Positions 7,554-17,377 are shown, counted from the stretch's first letter. The stretch: 64,000 bases of DNA from Gammaproteobacteria bacterium (GCA_028279365.1 JANQNX010000013.1:1-64000), one strand, 5' to 3'. A program made the numbers and translations. Notes: a model not told the origin generated them from the sequence alone.

Positions 7554-8823
7554 AACTGACGATGGCATTGCTTGCATCGTCACTAACTCCAGTCAGGGTG
7601 ACATTGGTAATGTTATTTTCCAATGGGCGGCTTTGACTTTTATCTGACTCTACGCGGATATAGTTATCGGTATAGCCATACCACTTATCCTGCTCGTCTT
7701 TCATTTCCCATAACACGGGGCGTGTCTGCCCCAAGTGTTGCTTAATAAAATCCTGACGCATTGATTGCGCAAGTTTGTGCAATTGCTGACTGCGCTGTTT
7801 TTGGATTTGTTTGTCTACTGGATTCGGTAAAGTTGCGGCCTTGGTACCGGCACGGGCTGAGTAAGTGAAAATATGAATATGCGAGAAACCCACTTTTTTA
7901 ATAAAGTCATACGAACGTTGCCACTCGTGTTCCGTTTCACCCGGAAAGCCGACGATAATATCAGTAGTGAGGTTAAAGCCTTCCACTTGTTGTCTCGCTT
8001 GTTCAATCAGTTTTGCAAAGTCACGCGTCTTACAGCGTCGCGCCATTCTTTTTAAGACATCGTCATCGCCGCTTTGTAAGGGCAGGTGCATATGTGGCAT
8101 CAGGCGTTTATTAGAGAATAGAGTAAAGAACGGTTCCGGCAGATCCCAGGGTTCAACTGAAGCCAGCCTGATTCTCGGTATGTTCGTTTCAGCCAGGATC
8201 ATTTTGATCAGCTCATAAAGACTGGATTGGATATCACTGCCATAACCGCCAACATGGACGCCCGTCAAAACAATTTCCTGTACGCCTTTATCATGCAAGG
8301 CATTAATCTCATCGATAATATCACTTGCTGATCGACTTCGTTCGTTGCCTCTGGCGATGGTGACGATGCAATAGGTACAACGGTAGCGACAGCCATCCTG
8401 AATCTTGATGAAAGCACGATTTCTGCCGCGTTGAAAAATGGCCGATTCGCCTGGCTGTGTGTATGCAGATGGCGTTGTGTTTAAGTCCAATTCTTTCAGA
8501 CTGATATCGACTAACTGATCCTTGTCCTTGTTGCTAACAATCAGATCGATACTGTCAATGTCCTGTTGTAAATGATTATCCAGGCTGGCATAGCAACCAC
8601 TGACGACAAGCTTTGCCTGAGGGTTTTGGCGATGTGTACGACGAATGATTTGGCGTGATTTCTTTACCGCTTCCTGGGTGACCGCGCAGGTGTTGACTAC
8701 CAATAGGTCGGCGTTTTCCGGTCGAGTGACAATGTGATGGCCTTTCGATTGATAGCCCTTAGACCAGGATTCGATCTCGGCTTCATTCAATCGACAGCCG
8801 AGTGTCTTCAGATAGACTTGCAT
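7546..8823 (-). CDS. mtaB: tRNA (N6-threonylcarbamoyladenosine(37)-C2)-methylthiotransferase MtaB
   Basis: A 425-aa radical-SAM methylthiotransferase. The N-terminal UPF0004 domain has its three cluster cysteines (C10, C46, C77). The radical-SAM cluster motif is CRYRCTYC (C145, C149, C152). A C-terminal TRAM-like segment follows. Length and the TLGCRLNEAE opening point to MtaB rather than MiaB or RimO. It converts t6A37 to ms2t6A37 in tRNAs reading ANN codons. The CbiX-like gene lies 26 nt upstream on the same strand. Confidence 0.92.
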   Translation of the reverse strand: MQVYLKTLGCRLNEAEIESWSKGYQSKGHHIVTRPENADLLVVNTCAVTQEAVKKSRQIIRRTHRQNPQAKLVVSGCYASLDNHLQQDIDSIDLIVSNKDKDQLVDISLKELDLNTTPSAYTQPGESAIFQRGRNRAFIKIQDGCRYRCTYCIVTIARGNERSRSASDIIDEINALHDKGVQEIVLTGVHVGGYGSDIQSSLYELIKMILAETNIPRIRLASVEPWDLPEPFFTLFSNKRLMPHMHLPLQSGDDDVLKRMARRCKTRDFAKLIEQARQQVEGFNLTTDIIVGFPGETEHEWQRSYDFIKKVGFSHIHIFTYSARAGTKAATLPNPVDKQIQKQRSQQLHKLAQSMRQDFIKQHLGQTRPVLWEMKDEQDKWYGYTDNYIRVESDKSQSRPLENNITNVTLTGVSDDASNAIVSFN

Positions 8824-8849
8824 AGTGTCAGCAATAATAATTAATCAGA

Positions 8850-9221
8850 TTAGGCTTCAAGTTGTTTACTACTTTGTAAAATTAAATCTGGCATCCCTTC
8901 ATACATGCCAATAGCTGCTGCAAGTGTAAACTTGCAATCTGGATAGCGTTGTCTGGCCTGCGCTAACAACTCAGGAATGTCCTGTTTGACGTGACTACCG
9001 GAATTAAGAAAATAGGGTAGTATGGTTATATCATTACTGCCTTTCTCAACCAGCCTGTTAATTGCCATTAATGCATCTGGTTTGGCAAGCTCAAGGAATG
9101 CAAAACTGACTTCGTCAAAGTTGCAGTCAGGTTTTTGACTGACTTTGCTGGCTAATAGGGCAACTTCCTTATTCGACTCGTCTCGACGACTTCCGTGTGC
9201 AAAAATGATGAGTGACCGCAT
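8850..9221 (-). CDS. CbiX/SirB-type sirohydrochlorin chelatase-like protein
   Basis: A 123-aa single-domain protein. It opens with SLIIFAHGSRRDESN, the CbiX metal-chelatase signature with the metal-binding His, and has ILPYFLNSGSHVKQDIPE, where the second His lies. Single-domain proteins of this type insert Co or Fe into sirohydrochlorin, or are of uncertain role in gammaproteobacteria lacking cobalamin synthesis. Its ATG overlaps the stop of the TPR gene (TAATG), so the two are translationally coupled. Confidence 0.82.
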   Translation of the reverse strand: MRSLIIFAHGSRRDESNKEVALLASKVSQKPDCNFDEVSFAFLELAKPDALMAINRLVEKGSNDITILPYFLNSGSHVKQDIPELLAQARQRYPDCKFTLAAAIGMYEGMPDLILQSSKQLEA

Positions 9222-9895
9222 TACTGTTTCGCATGTTTGATATCGTTTAATAACTGCGCATCAATATTTATGCCGGCGTTTTTGGCCTTGCTAATATATG
9301 ATTCGGCATCATCAATACGATTTTGAAGTAGCGCTGAACGTGCCCATTGTTGATAAGCATAAGCCCGCACCTGATCATGTAGCGTTTCAATCGCCTGTTC
9401 AAATAATTGTTCCGATATAGCGAACAAATTCGTCTTGTCCTGTTCCTGCTTTGTTAAGGCGCAACGAGACACGGTTAAACCATAGTCAGCCAAAAAACCC
9501 GCTTCAGATAGCTGTTTGTCGTAAGCAATATTAAACATATCCATTGCCTGGCAATACTCTTGCTTTTTATTGTAAACCACACCGTAACCGACATAGACAT
9601 AAGGGTTATTCTTATCAAGTAACCAGGCCTGATTAAAACGCATCACTGACTTGTCGTATTGATCTTTAGCAAAATAGTCAAAGCCACTTTCAACGTAGCC
9701 GTTAGACGCTAACTCTGCGCTACTGAATTCCAGTGTAGCTTGCGCGATAAACGCCGCATCTTCTTTGGCTAACACCGGGTCGCTGTAACGATCCATGCCA
9801 CCATACATAGGCAGGATTTCATTGACTTGCGACAGGCAGACTGATGGCAATAACAAGCTACAAGCTAAAATGATGCATCTATAATACTTAGTCAT
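9221..9895 (-). CDS. Exported TPR-repeat protein
   Basis: A 224-aa protein with a signal peptide (CIILACSLLLPSVCLSQ; cleavage near residue 22). The body has tetratricopeptide-like helices: SGFDYFAKDQYDKSVMRFNQAWLLDKNNPYVYVGYG and a later pair around residues 165-205. Cysteines occur in EYCQAMDMF and SRCALT. It overlaps the HDAC-family gene by 8 nt and the CbiX-like gene by 1 nt, so the three form a tight operon. Likely a periplasmic or membrane-attached scaffold; no specific function can be given. Confidence 0.72.
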   Translation of the reverse strand: MTKYYRCIILACSLLLPSVCLSQVNEILPMYGGMDRYSDPVLAKEDAAFIAQATLEFSSAELASNGYVESGFDYFAKDQYDKSVMRFNQAWLLDKNNPYVYVGYGVVYNKKQEYCQAMDMFNIAYDKQLSEAGFLADYGLTVSRCALTKQEQDKTNLFAISEQLFEQAIETLHDQVRAYAYQQWARSALLQNRIDDAESYISKAKNAGINIDAQLLNDIKHAKQ

Positions 9896-10838
9896 GTTGT
9901 TTATTCATCAATGAAAGTAAATGTGTTTCAATGCAAAGTGGTAATGCAGTTAAATCGTAACCACCTTCCAATATTGAAAGCATGCGATTGTTGCAATACT
10001 GCTCTGCTTTTTCCAGCAAGCGATCTGTCATCCAGCCAAAAAAACCGGTGCTAAGATTGATACTTGCCAGCGGATCTGACTGGTGTGCATCAAAACCGGC
10101 AGATACTAAAATACATTCCGGCTTAAAACTATCAATTTTGGGTAGCACTTGGTTGATAAATTGTTGCTCGTACATTGCATCCGTTGCACCGGCAGGCATC
10201 GGACAATTGAGCGTCGCACCGGTCCCACGTCCAATACCGACTTCATCATAATTACCGGTACCCGGATAATGCGGGAATTGATGCAAGCTGATATAGAGTA
10301 CCGACGGATCCTCTTCAAATAAATGCTGTGTACCATTGCCATGATGGACGTCCCAGTCGATGATAAGGATTTTATCGAGGCCATGGCAAGCTTGTAGATG
10401 CCTTGCCAGAATTGCTATGTTATTAAACAGACAAAAACCCAATGCCATCCCGTTTTCTGCATGATGTCCCGGTGGCCTGAGTAAGGCAAAGCCATTATTT
10501 ACCTTACCGTCAATTAACTGATCGCCAAGCGCGATGACACTGCCAGCGGCAAGCAGGGCAATATCGTAGGATTCCCGACAAACAGTCACATCCATCGAGT
10601 CGAGGAAGGCATTGCCTGAACGACACACTTCTTCAGCGCGTTTAACATACTTTTCATCATGAACTGCAAGGACGTTATCCATGCTAGTTTGCTGTGCCTC
10701 GATTTGCACAAGTTCATTAAACCAGTCTTGTTTGGACAAATGCGCTAATGAAACCGACAGTCGCTCACTGCATTCCGGATGGGCGGGTCCGGTGTCGTGA
10801 AGCAGGAAGCGTTCATCATAGATAAAACCTGTATGCAT
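9888..10838 (-). CDS. Histone deacetylase-family hydrolase (acetoin/acetylpolyamine type)
   Basis: A 316-aa class II HDAC-like protein with all zinc-site elements visible: RPPGHHAE (H125/H126), IIDWDVHHGNG (D163, H165) and GFDAHQSDP (D250). The AHPECSERL opening is typical of bacterial members. These enzymes deacetylate acetylpolyamines, acetyl-lysine or small amides; the substrate is not shown by context. It is the first gene of an overlapping set (HDAC-TPR-CbiX-like) and diverges from the S9 peptidase gene across 75 bp. Confidence 0.9.
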   Translation of the reverse strand: MHTGFIYDERFLLHDTGPAHPECSERLSVSLAHLSKQDWFNELVQIEAQQTSMDNVLAVHDEKYVKRAEEVCRSGNAFLDSMDVTVCRESYDIALLAAGSVIALGDQLIDGKVNNGFALLRPPGHHAENGMALGFCLFNNIAILARHLQACHGLDKILIIDWDVHHGNGTQHLFEEDPSVLYISLHQFPHYPGTGNYDEVGIGRGTGATLNCPMPAGATDAMYEQQFINQVLPKIDSFKPECILVSAGFDAHQSDPLASINLSTGFFGWMTDRLLEKAEQYCNNRMLSILEGGYDLTALPLCIETHLLSLMNKQHD

Positions 10839-10913
10839 TTTGGAACCACATGTGATGTAAAAAATATTACGTTATTATACGCCATCTTCTTTTTCAGGCT
10901 TTGAAAAAAACAG

Positions 10914-12842
10914 ATGCGTTCAAGACAAAAACGAGCCTACGGTTCATGGCCGTCGCCGATTACGCCGGAACTGATGCTCAGTAGCAGTGTGGGATTGGGA
11001 GAACTGAATTTTTTTGATGGCTCGCTTTACTGGATAGAGATGCGTCCGGAAGAAAAGGGACGCTATGCTATCGTTAAGCGCAATAATGATGGCTATTGTT
11101 CAGAGGTGTTGGCATCGGAATACAATGCTCGAACGCGTGTGCACGAATATGGCGGCGGGTCTTATCTGCCGACTTCAGAAGGTCTTGTGTTTGCTAACTT
11201 CAACGATCAGGCCTTATATCTAAAAAGCGAACAACAGGCATGCCAGCAACTGACGCATAATTCGTCCGCTCGCTATGCTGATATGATTCACGATCACCTG
11301 CGTGAACGCGTGATTTGTGTCAGGGAAAACCACCAGCAATCTTCGAGAGAAGCAAAAAATTCAATCGTCGCGGTTTCCACGCAAACCGGAGATGAGATTG
11401 AATTGGTCGAAGGTGCCGATTTTTATTCAAATCCGCGATTGAGTCCCGATGGAAAACAGCTTTGTTGGATAGCCTGGGAGCATCCAAATATGCCATGGGA
11501 TAACACAGCGCTGTATCTGGCTGATGTTGTTGATAACGGTAAGTTGGAAAATATCAGGCGAATCACCGAAGCTTATGATGAATCTGTTTGTCAGCCTGGC
11601 TGGTCTCCGTCAAACAGGCTTTATTTTATTAGTGACAGGACGGGTTGGTGGAATATCTATCGCTTATTGGATAACAAGATTGAGCAGGTAGTAGAGATGC
11701 AGGCAGAATTCGCCACACCGCAATGGTCTTTTCGTGAATGTAATTATGATTTTGTGGATGACGATAGCTTACTGTGTATTTATTGGCAGGAGGGGGTTGC
11801 GCAGCTTGCCAGCGTTGATATTAACTCCGGTCAAACCCACGCTATCAATTTACCATTCACCGATATGGAAAATGTATGTTGCGATGGAGATAGAGCCTGG
11901 TTATTAGCCGCGTCGCCAGAATCGTTTCCTGCGATTATTGAATTAAACATCGTCAGTCATGACTACCATGTAATTAGAAAATCTAACGATCTATCTTTTG
12001 ACAACGCTTTTATTTCCAAAGGTCAGTCGATCAGTTTTAGCGTTGATGATGCCACTAATGAGTTTTCTCATGCGTTTTATTATCCACCTGAGAATAGAGA
12101 TTTTATTGGTTTGGATGATGAGCTACCACCGCTAATCGTTATGAGTCATGGTGGCCCGACTGGTGCTTCGCATAATGGTTTGAAAATGGTCGTGCAGTTT
12201 TTTACCAGCCGCGGTTTTGCTGTAGTTGATGTCAATTATGGCGGGAGTACCGGTTATGGCCGGGCTTATCGCGAACGTCTTAAATCTAATTGGGGCATCG
12301 TTGATGTGCGTGATTGTAGTCAGGCTGCATTATGGCTGGCAGAACAACAGAAAGTTGACAAGCAACGTCTTGCGATTCGCGGTGGCAGTGCGGGTGGTTT
12401 TACCACATTAGCAGCATTAGCATTCACCGACGTGTTCAAGGCAGGTGCCAGCCATTATGGTGTAAGTCATCTGGAGGCACTGGCTACCGAGACGCATAAA
12501 TTTGAATCGCGTTATCTGGATTCACTGATTGGTCCTTACCCGGAAGCAAAATCAATCTATGATGAACGTTCACCGATCAATGCGGTTGATCGATTGTCAT
12601 GTCCGGTGATTTTCTTTCAGGGACTGGAAGATAAAATCGTGTTACCAAACCAGGCTGAAATGATGGTAAACGCACTTAAGCAAAAAAATATTCCGGTGGT
12701 TTACATCGCCTATGAGGGCGAGCAGCACGGCTTTCGACAGTCAAAAAATATTAAGCGTACGTTGGAAGCAGAACTGTATTTCTATTCAAGCATCTTCAAC
12801 TTTGATTGTGCTGATGAGATTGAACCGGTTACGTTTTTATGA
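10914..12842 (+). CDS. S9-family prolyl oligopeptidase / acylaminoacyl-peptidase-like
   Basis: A 642-aa protein with an N-terminal seven-bladed beta-propeller (to about residue 390) and a C-terminal alpha/beta hydrolase domain. The catalytic triad is readable: Ser492 in RGGSAGGF, Asp573 in GLEDKIVLP and His605 in GEQHGFR; the oxyanion stretch is MSHGGPTG. There is no signal peptide, so it acts in the cytoplasm, probably trimming short peptides. It ends 6 bp from the convergent isocitrate dehydrogenase gene with no room for a terminator. Confidence 0.92.
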   Translation: MRSRQKRAYGSWPSPITPELMLSSSVGLGELNFFDGSLYWIEMRPEEKGRYAIVKRNNDGYCSEVLASEYNARTRVHEYGGGSYLPTSEGLVFANFNDQALYLKSEQQACQQLTHNSSARYADMIHDHLRERVICVRENHQQSSREAKNSIVAVSTQTGDEIELVEGADFYSNPRLSPDGKQLCWIAWEHPNMPWDNTALYLADVVDNGKLENIRRITEAYDESVCQPGWSPSNRLYFISDRTGWWNIYRLLDNKIEQVVEMQAEFATPQWSFRECNYDFVDDDSLLCIYWQEGVAQLASVDINSGQTHAINLPFTDMENVCCDGDRAWLLAASPESFPAIIELNIVSHDYHVIRKSNDLSFDNAFISKGQSISFSVDDATNEFSHAFYYPPENRDFIGLDDELPPLIVMSHGGPTGASHNGLKMVVQFFTSRGFAVVDVNYGGSTGYGRAYRERLKSNWGIVDVRDCSQAALWLAEQQKVDKQRLAIRGGSAGGFTTLAALAFTDVFKAGASHYGVSHLEALATETHKFESRYLDSLIGPYPEAKSIYDERSPINAVDRLSCPVIFFQGLEDKIVLPNQAEMMVNALKQKNIPVVYIAYEGEQHGFRQSKNIKRTLEAELYFYSSIFNFDCADEIEPVTFL

Positions 12843-12848
12843 GGTGCC

Positions 12849-13871
12849 TCAGGATAAATTACCGATCACCGCCGCAGTAAATTCATTTGTACTTGCGGTA
12901 CCGTGTAAGTCGCCGGTTCTGGTTTCAGGATTTTTTAATGTACGTTTAATCGCATGGCGTAAGTGATCGCCCAAACCTTTTTCGTTAACGTGATCGAGCA
13001 TCATCGCAGCTGCCAGCAATATCGCAGTCGGGTTAGCAATGCCTTTGCCTGCGATATCAGGCGCCGTGCCATGCACAGCTTCGAAGATAGCGGCATCTTT
13101 GCCAATATTACCACCAGGTGCTAAGCCCAAGCCTCCAATTAAACCTGCTATCTCGTCAGAAAGAATGTCACCGAACATATTGGTGGTTAATATCATATCG
13201 AACTGCGACGGATTAGTTACGAGCTGCATAGCGGTATTATCAACAATACGGTCTTCGACGATAAGTTTACCTTCATAATCCTTGCTGACTTCACGGGCGG
13301 TTTCGAGAAACAAACCAGTCAACTTTTTCAGGATATTCGCTTTGTGAACGATAGTGACTTTTTCACGACCGTTCTTAACCGCATAGTCAAAGGTAAATTT
13401 GGCGATATTGCGGCAGCCGGAGCGGGTAATAATGCCGGAGGCCTCTGCGACCGCTTTTGGGTCATCATCAATAGGAATAAAGTGTTCGACTCCGACATAG
13501 AGTCCTTCGGTATTTTCTCTTACCAGAACGATATCTATATCATCATAACGTCGACGATCATGAAGATATGACACTGCCGGCCTGACATTCGCATAAAGTT
13601 TATATTCCTCGCGCAAACGTACATTGGCCGAGCGAAAACCTTCACCAATAGGGGTCTCCAATGGCGCTTTTAACGCGAGTCGGGTCTCATGGATATTATC
13701 CAGCATCGCTCGGGGCAGAGGATCGCCATGCTCTTTAAATGCCGACATGCCAGCTTTGAATCGTTGCCATTCAAATTTCGCACCCAGGGCGTCGAGTATT
13801 TCCAGTGTAGCATCCAGTATTTCCGGTCCAATACCGTCGCCTTCGATTAACGTAGCAGGGGTCGTTTTAAT
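12849..13871 (-). CDS. NAD-type isocitrate dehydrogenase (apparent ATT start)
   Basis: A 340-aa isocitrate/isopropylmalate dehydrogenase. The N-terminus has the family block [13 protein letters not shown], followed by [18 protein letters not shown] (substrate Ser and Args), [17 protein letters not shown] (metal Asps) and [15 protein letters not shown] (cofactor site). The first ATG lies 41 codons in and would delete the conserved GDGIGPEI block. The only start next to a ribosome site (AAGGAG, 7-nt spacing) is ATT, followed by Lys-Thr-Thr-Pro-Ala-Thr-Leu. No in-frame ATG, GTG or TTG is near. It oxidises isocitrate to 2-oxoglutarate in the TCA cycle; the short dimeric type suggests NAD, but this is family inference. 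Confidence 0.9.
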   Translation of the reverse strand: MKTTPATLIEGDGIGPEILDATLEILDALGAKFEWQRFKAGMSAFKEHGDPLPRAMLDNIHETRLALKAPLETPIGEGFRSANVRLREEYKLYANVRPAVSYLHDRRRYDDIDIVLVRENTEGLYVGVEHFIPIDDDPKAVAEASGIITRSGCRNIAKFTFDYAVKNGREKVTIVHKANILKKLTGLFLETAREVSKDYEGKLIVEDRIVDNTAMQLVTNPSQFDMILTTNMFGDILSDEIAGLIGGLGLAPGGNIGKDAAIFEAVHGTAPDIAGKGIANPTAILLAAAMMLDHVNEKGLGDHLRHAIKRTLKNPETRTGDLHGTASTNEFTAAVIGNLS

Positions 13872-13942
13872 GGTGTTTCTCCTTAAAAGTATCGCAATAG
13901 TCGCGATAACGTTGCATATTGAGTTGGGAAAATACGGTGTTG

Positions 13943-16084
13943 TTACAAACTGATGTCGTTCTCAGCAGGCTCCTTTTTTGCTTTCACGGTACGAGTGTCC
14001 GTTTTCTGCAAAGGGGGTCGAATCAGGTCATTTAAGATAGCAGCGGTTTCATTTAACAGGATATCGATGGGATCCTCTTCCTCCTCATCGTTATTCGCTT
14101 CCAGATCCTCATCGAGGTCTTCATCACTTAAGGGAGGTAAGCCTTTTTCCAGACGCATGGCATTTTGTATGGTTTTCTTCGACTGCAATAGTTTTTCGCG
14201 TTCCTGTTTGCGTTTGCTTTCCAGCAGTGAGATTTCCTTTGTTTCAGTGGCTTCGCGCTTTAACTCAATCTCATCCAATAACAGCTGAAACAATTTGTTC
14301 TTTTTAATGCGTTTCTCATGTTCTTTTTTCGCAATTTGAAATGCGCTGATCGGGGCGCTGGCCGGATAGTAGCGTGCAGGTTTTACCTTGTCCCAGGGCA
14401 GGGCATTTTCATAAGCACGTTCACCTTGATCTTCGCTGTCGTTAGCAGTCGGAAAAATGATATCCGGTACTACACCTTTATATTGGTTGCTGCCACCACT
14501 GACCCTAAAAAACTGTGCAATCGTCGTTTTTAATCGGCCATGATCTTCACCGTTATTCTGAATGAAGCGATTTAAATCAATCACGTTCTGTACCGTACCT
14601 TTACCAAACGTGGGTTCGCCGATAATGATACCCCGACGATAATCCTGGATTGCGCCAGCGAAAATTTCTGAGGCGGATGCGCTGTTACCATCAACCAGTA
14701 CGGCTAATGGGCCAGGGTAGACAATGCCGGGCTCAGGGTCATAATTAATATCCACTCTGCCCGATGCATCTTTCGTCTGGACTACTGGTCCCCGGTCGAT
14801 AAATAAGCCTGTCAGTTCCAACGCCTCTGATAGTGAACCCCCTCCATTACCACGAAGGTCAATGATGAGTCCGTCGATATCGTCCTTCATCATCTCCTTA
14901 ATCAGTTTTCTAACATCACGTGAGGTGCTCTTGTAATCTTTGACGCCTTTGGCCTGGGCAGCAAAGTCAATATAAAAGGTGGGCAGGTCGATCACACCGA
15001 TTTTAGTCTCGGTATCAGGGACAGTAATGATTTCCGAGCTTGCATCTTGTTCTTCAAGCTTGATTTTATCTCGGGTCAGCGTCACTGTTTTTGCCGGTCC
15101 TTCGGGCCCCACACCTTTGGGTAGAAGTTGTAATGTGATTGAGGTGCCTTTTGGGCCGCGAATCAAATCAACAACGTCGTCCAGACGCCAGCCTATCACA
15201 TCGGTGATTTCCGGTTGATCCTGCTGTCCAACACCAATTATTTTGTCATCGATTTTTATCTGGCCACTTAAGTCGGCCGGTCCTCCGGTGATTACTTTTA
15301 CCACCTGTGTGTAGTCGCTCTCCGCTCGCAATACTGCACCAATACCTTCCAGTGATAAACGCATACTGATGTCAAAATTCTCAGAGGTGCGTGGAGAGAA
15401 ATAAGCGGTATGCGGCTCAACTGAGGTGGTATAGGCATTGATAAATGTTTGAAAAACATCATTGGCATTCAATTGCAGCGTACTGTTACGAATGCGCTGA
15501 TAGCGTTGGCTCAAGGTTTTTTTGATTTCTGCCGGTTCCTTACCTGCCAGCTTCAGGTTTAAATAGTCATTTTTTACCCGTTTCCGCCAAGTCTCATCCA
15601 TTTGTTTCATATCAAATGGCCAGTCATCTTCTCTACGATCAAAACGAAACATTTCATCAACATCAAAACTCATGTCGGTATCGACTATTTTCAAGGCATA
15701 GTCGATACGTTCATTGAGCCGCTGCCGATAGCGCTTGAATATTTCATAAGCGGGGTAGAGGTTTGAATTGTTAATCGCGTCATCAAAGTTATAACGGTAT
15801 TTTTCAAACTCTCTGATATCGCTCTGTATGAAGTAGGCCCTGTTCTGATCCAGATTATCAAGATAGTGGGTAAAAATAGATTCTGACATCGCATCATCAA
15901 GCTGCACTTTTTTGTAGTGGTAGGTGCTAAGGATGTGCGTAATCAACTCACTGGCGCGTAGGTGTTTATTGGCGGGTTCCAATTCTGAAAGTTTGACTTC
16001 CTGAATCTCAGCCATTGAATGACTGAAGAACATCAGCGTTAGCAGTACAGCTAATAGAGTTTTAGTATTCAAGCGAATTTGCAT
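13943..16084 (-). CDS. prc: Tail-specific periplasmic protease Prc (Tsp)
   Basis: A 713-aa S41 peptidase with a signal peptide (LLAVLLTLMFFSHSMA). The N-terminal Prc domain contains the DNLDQNRAYFIQSD stretch, the PDZ domain lies near residues 245-330, and the protease core has GLIIDLRGNGGGSLSEA and VDGNSASASEIFAGAI (catalytic Ser) with FGKGTVQN (catalytic Lys). The C-terminal DUF3340-like part ends in an acidic segment (SDEDLDEDLEANNDEEEEDP). It degrades periplasmic proteins with nonpolar C-termini and trims peptidoglycan hydrolases. It stands alone, with about 70-100 bp on each side. Confidence 0.95.
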   Translation of the reverse strand: MQIRLNTKTLLAVLLTLMFFSHSMAEIQEVKLSELEPANKHLRASELITHILSTYHYKKVQLDDAMSESIFTHYLDNLDQNRAYFIQSDIREFEKYRYNFDDAINNSNLYPAYEIFKRYRQRLNERIDYALKIVDTDMSFDVDEMFRFDRREDDWPFDMKQMDETWRKRVKNDYLNLKLAGKEPAEIKKTLSQRYQRIRNSTLQLNANDVFQTFINAYTTSVEPHTAYFSPRTSENFDISMRLSLEGIGAVLRAESDYTQVVKVITGGPADLSGQIKIDDKIIGVGQQDQPEITDVIGWRLDDVVDLIRGPKGTSITLQLLPKGVGPEGPAKTVTLTRDKIKLEEQDASSEIITVPDTETKIGVIDLPTFYIDFAAQAKGVKDYKSTSRDVRKLIKEMMKDDIDGLIIDLRGNGGGSLSEALELTGLFIDRGPVVQTKDASGRVDINYDPEPGIVYPGPLAVLVDGNSASASEIFAGAIQDYRRGIIIGEPTFGKGTVQNVIDLNRFIQNNGEDHGRLKTTIAQFFRVSGGSNQYKGVVPDIIFPTANDSEDQGERAYENALPWDKVKPARYYPASAPISAFQIAKKEHEKRIKKNKLFQLLLDEIELKREATETKEISLLESKRKQEREKLLQSKKTIQNAMRLEKGLPPLSDEDLDEDLEANNDEEEEDPIDILLNETAAILNDLIRPPLQKTDTRTVKAKKEPAENDISL

Positions 16085-16188
16085 ATCTCTTTAAAAATCT
16101 CATGATTAATATGTTTTACGCTGACCAGAAGGACTATTTAACCTCATAATCAAGCGTAAAGAAATGTTTTATCGAAAATCATCCCTGT

Positions 16189-16650
16189 CTAGTTTTTACC
16201 GTAATAATTCACATTAATATCGTTATTACCGGATATTTTGTTAATCAAGGCTTCAATTTCATCTGCCTTTTTTTTGTCGCCCCCCAAAAAACCGGGCGCT
16301 TCACGATAATAATCCATCATGTCATCGAGTATCTCTACGTTCTGACTATCAAGATCGACAGCCAGCTCAAGATGCTCACGCGTTTTTTCAGCGTATTTGA
16401 TGGCACTAAACCAGTTCACTTGTTCGGCTCGACGTCCGTAACACCGTGCCAGAAGGTGATGAAAATCAGCATTATCTGCCTCAGCTTCAACTAATTTCTC
16501 TAACAATGGAATCGCCGCTTCATATTGTTCATTTTCATAATGCTGATACGCTGTTTGGTAACTTTCATTGGCGTTCTCTGCCATTAATGCTGATGAGAAA
16601 AGCACGCCGTAAAGTAACAACCAGCTAAAAGAGCGATTTGCTTTGAACAT
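16189..16650 (-). CDS. Exported TPR-type protein
   Basis: A protein of about 153 aa. I chose the ATG that begins MFKANRSFSWLLLYGVLFSSALMA, a clear signal peptide, over a start further upstream that would overlap the FKBP gene. The body is a TPR pair: ESYQTAYQHYENEQYEAAIPLLEKLVEAEADNADFHHLLARCYGRRAE, then a helix pair with HLELAVDLDSQNVEILDDMMDYY. It follows the FKBP gene by 43 nt and probably shares its transcript. Likely a periplasmic assembly or chaperone partner; no specific role is visible. Confidence 0.75.
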   Translation of the reverse strand: MFKANRSFSWLLLYGVLFSSALMAENANESYQTAYQHYENEQYEAAIPLLEKLVEAEADNADFHHLLARCYGRRAEQVNWFSAIKYAEKTREHLELAVDLDSQNVEILDDMMDYYREAPGFLGGDKKKADEIEALINKISGNNDINVNYYGKN

Positions 16651-16693
16651 AATCGTTTTTAATGTCGCGGCCTGCAGAGAAAAATCGGCTAGA

Positions 16694-17377
16694 CTACTTA
16701 ATCTCGAGTAACTCAATATCAAATAGCAGGGTTGAATTGGGACCGATCTGGTTGCCAGCACCACGTTCGCCGTAGCCGAGTTCAGAGGGCACAGCAATTT
16801 GCCATTTTGATCCGACCGGCATTAACTGTAATGCTTCCTGCCAACCTTTGATGACCCGGTTAACGCCAAGTTCAGCAGGCTCACCACGGGAATAAGAACT
16901 ATCAAATTCAGTGCCATCGATTAACGTGCCGCGATAATGTACAACCACGGTATCATCGGCGCCGGGTTTTTTGCCGTCGCCTTTCTTCAACACTTTATAC
17001 TGCAGTCCACTCTCGAGTTCAGTGACACCGTCCTTGTCTTTGTTAGACATAAGATACTGTTTGCCTTTTTCCTGATTTGAGTTGGCCATCGCAACGCGCT
17101 CTTGTTGCTCTTTTTGTTGATAGTCACTGAGTATTTGCTGCATTTCTTCGCGGCTTAATTTGAGATCTGTCTGTTTCATCACATCTTCGACCGCCTGTAA
17201 AAAAGACGGGATATCGAGTTGCATGTCTTGCCGAGTGACTGTTTGACCAAAAAATACACCCATTGAATAGCTTAATTTTTGTTCATTTGTCTCAATTTTT
17301 GTGTCAGCAAAACTGTGATTGCTCGCGAGCATTAAAAAAAGTGACGCAAACGTTATTATTAATGTTATTAATTTCAT
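16694..17377 (-). CDS. FKBP-type peptidyl-prolyl isomerase, exported (FkpA/Mip-like)
   Basis: A protein of about 227 aa. The chosen start (GAGGA ribosome site, 6-nt spacing) begins with a signal peptide (LITLIITFASLFLMLASNHSFA). The helical FKBP_N dimerisation domain (YSMGVFFGQTV ... EEMQQILSDYQQKEQQE) is followed by the FKBP domain with VVVHYRGTLIDGTEFDSSY, VIKGWQEALQLMPVG and PSELGYGERGAG. It catalyses proline isomerisation and chaperoning of periplasmic or outer-membrane proteins. It ends 43 nt before a TPR gene. Confidence 0.92.
   Translation of the reverse strand: MKLITLIITFASLFLMLASNHSFADTKIETNEQKLSYSMGVFFGQTVTRQDMQLDIPSFLQAVEDVMKQTDLKLSREEMQQILSDYQQKEQQERVAMANSNQEKGKQYLMSNKDKDGVTELESGLQYKVLKKGDGKKPGADDTVVVHYRGTLIDGTEFDSSYSRGEPAELGVNRVIKGWQEALQLMPVGSKWQIAVPSELGYGERGAGNQIGPNSTLLFDIELLEIK

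Noticed and set aside
12849-13748. Isocitrate dehydrogenase starting at the internal ATG
   Set aside because: This would delete the conserved GDGIGPEI block encoded in frame just upstream behind a perfect ribosome site.
16115-16160. Inverted repeat TTTACGCT / AGCGTAAA upstream of prc as a terminator or operator
   Set aside because: Only 8 bp with a loop of 30 nt and no T-run; could be chance.
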